From Alkanindiges sp. (GTDB taxonomy: Bacteria > Pseudomonadota > Gammaproteobacteria > Pseudomonadales > Moraxellaceae), in NCBI GenBank assembly GCA_030152125.1, contig JASLIR010000412.1:1-7860 (forward strand): a DNA stretch of 7,860 nucleotides. The letters run 5' to 3'. Positions 7,436 to 7,860 of this stretch are shown in pieces. Within the stretch, counting starts at the first letter, position 1. Each line of letters starts with the position of its first letter. The notes beneath the pieces are model-generated. The model saw only the letters and a program-made list of their open reading frames with translations. It searched no databases and was not told the DNA's origin. The position numbers and the translations under genes were made by a program.

Positions 7436-7860
7436 TTACAGTTTGCGCGCAATTTTGGCTAAACCCAGTTTAACCAGCACTTTTAAATTGGTAGATACAA
7501 TGATGGAGCTTAATGGCAGTTTACCAACAAACTCAATTGTATAGGTCAGTACAGTGCCTTCACCCTGAGCTGCAAACTCCAGGCGGCCTAAATGGTGGCT
7601 TACCAGCGGATTATTAATCAGCTTATATTCAATCAGGCGATTTGGTTCGATAGCAGTAATTTGCTCACGGACTGGCTTAACCGGACCAAAACCCATGGCA
7701 CGTATAGAGCCAAGACCATCCGGGTTGTGTGGATCTGCAGCGTCTTTAACGCGTTGTATCTGCACTGGCCAGAAAGCATCTGCATAAATGCTATGTTTGG
7801 AAAATGTGGCAAATACCTGTTCCGGCTTTTGCGCAAAATATTGTTGTACACGGAAGGTTG
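7436..7860 (-). CDS. SRPBCC (polyketide cyclase/START-like) family protein, N-terminus outside the window
   Basis: The frame stays open to the window edge, well beyond the first possible start inside it (a GTG at 7765), so the gene continues to the right; 140 codons are visible. The upstream part reads TFRVQQYFAQKPEQVFATF, the usual opening of an SRPBCC fold, in which a beta strand is followed by a helix after a P-E-x-V-F motif. Later come GFGPVKPVREQI, RLIEYKLINNPLVSHHLGRLEF, GTVLTYTIEFVGKLP, and a C-terminal Lys/Leu helix ending KIARKL. This matches the order of strands and final long helix in the polyketide_cyc2-type SRPBCC proteins that bind hydrophobic ligands in a deep cavity. No substrate or partner can be named. 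It directly precedes cmk with an 11-nt gap. The split into helix and sheet is inferred from pattern, not computed. Confidence 0.72.
   Translation of the reverse strand, partial: TFRVQQYFAQKPEQVFATFSKHSIYADAFWPVQIQRVKDAADPHNPDGLGSIRAMGFGPVKPVREQITAIEPNRLIEYKLINNPLVSHHLGRLEFAAQGEGTVLTYTIEFVGKLPLSSIIVSTNLKVLVKLGLAKIARKL

Noticed and set aside
7633..7851. A 72-codon minus-strand frame overlapping the SRPBCC gene in another frame
   Set aside because: The frame ending at 7436 is open through the same region and gives a coherent SRPBCC N-terminus, so this one is a shadow.

Overview
The window looks like chromosomal housekeeping DNA of a gammaproteobacterium. The minus-strand order cmk - rpsA - ihfB - lapA - pyrF, an Enterobacteria-type AlaA, a Pseudomonas-type periplasmic glutaminase-asparaginase and a YaiL/DUF2058 protein together suggest the Pseudomonadales, perhaps a Moraxellaceae relative. 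This placement rests on remembered family resemblance and gene order, not on a search.

Left part, plus strand (1-3348). The window opens inside alaA, whose C-terminal half is present (1-621), followed by an intrinsic terminator (712-746). Next come a secreted type II glutaminase-asparaginase (781-1866), a spacer holding an A+T-rich inverted repeat and a weak promoter candidate, a six-helix DUF1275/YoaK membrane protein (2006-2689), and a DUF2058 protein with its own likely extended -10 promoter (2763-3296). A strong bidirectional terminator (3322-3348) separates this side from the convergent pyrF.

Right part, minus strand (3368-7860), read from right to left. A partial SRPBCC/polyketide-cyclase-like gene runs off the window edge (7860-7436). 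It lies 11 nt ahead of cmk. Then follow rpsA (ribosomal protein S1, six S1 domains), ihfB, lapA and pyrF, which starts with TTG. Hairpins lie between rpsA and ihfB and between lapA and pyrF, so the cluster is probably divided into transcription segments of different strength. The cluster joins pyrimidine nucleotide supply (pyrF makes UMP, cmk phosphorylates CMP and dCMP), translation initiation (S1), nucleoid architecture (IHF beta) and an inner-membrane protein related to LPS assembly.

No mobile element, CRISPR array, tRNA or rRNA was seen. I found no convincing evidence of a new multi-gene system. The points worth a second look are regulatory and small-scale: the hairpin with an embedded TATAAT between lapA and pyrF, the tandem duplication that forms the end of lapA, the palindrome ahead of the DUF1275 gene, and the SRPBCC gene next to cmk.
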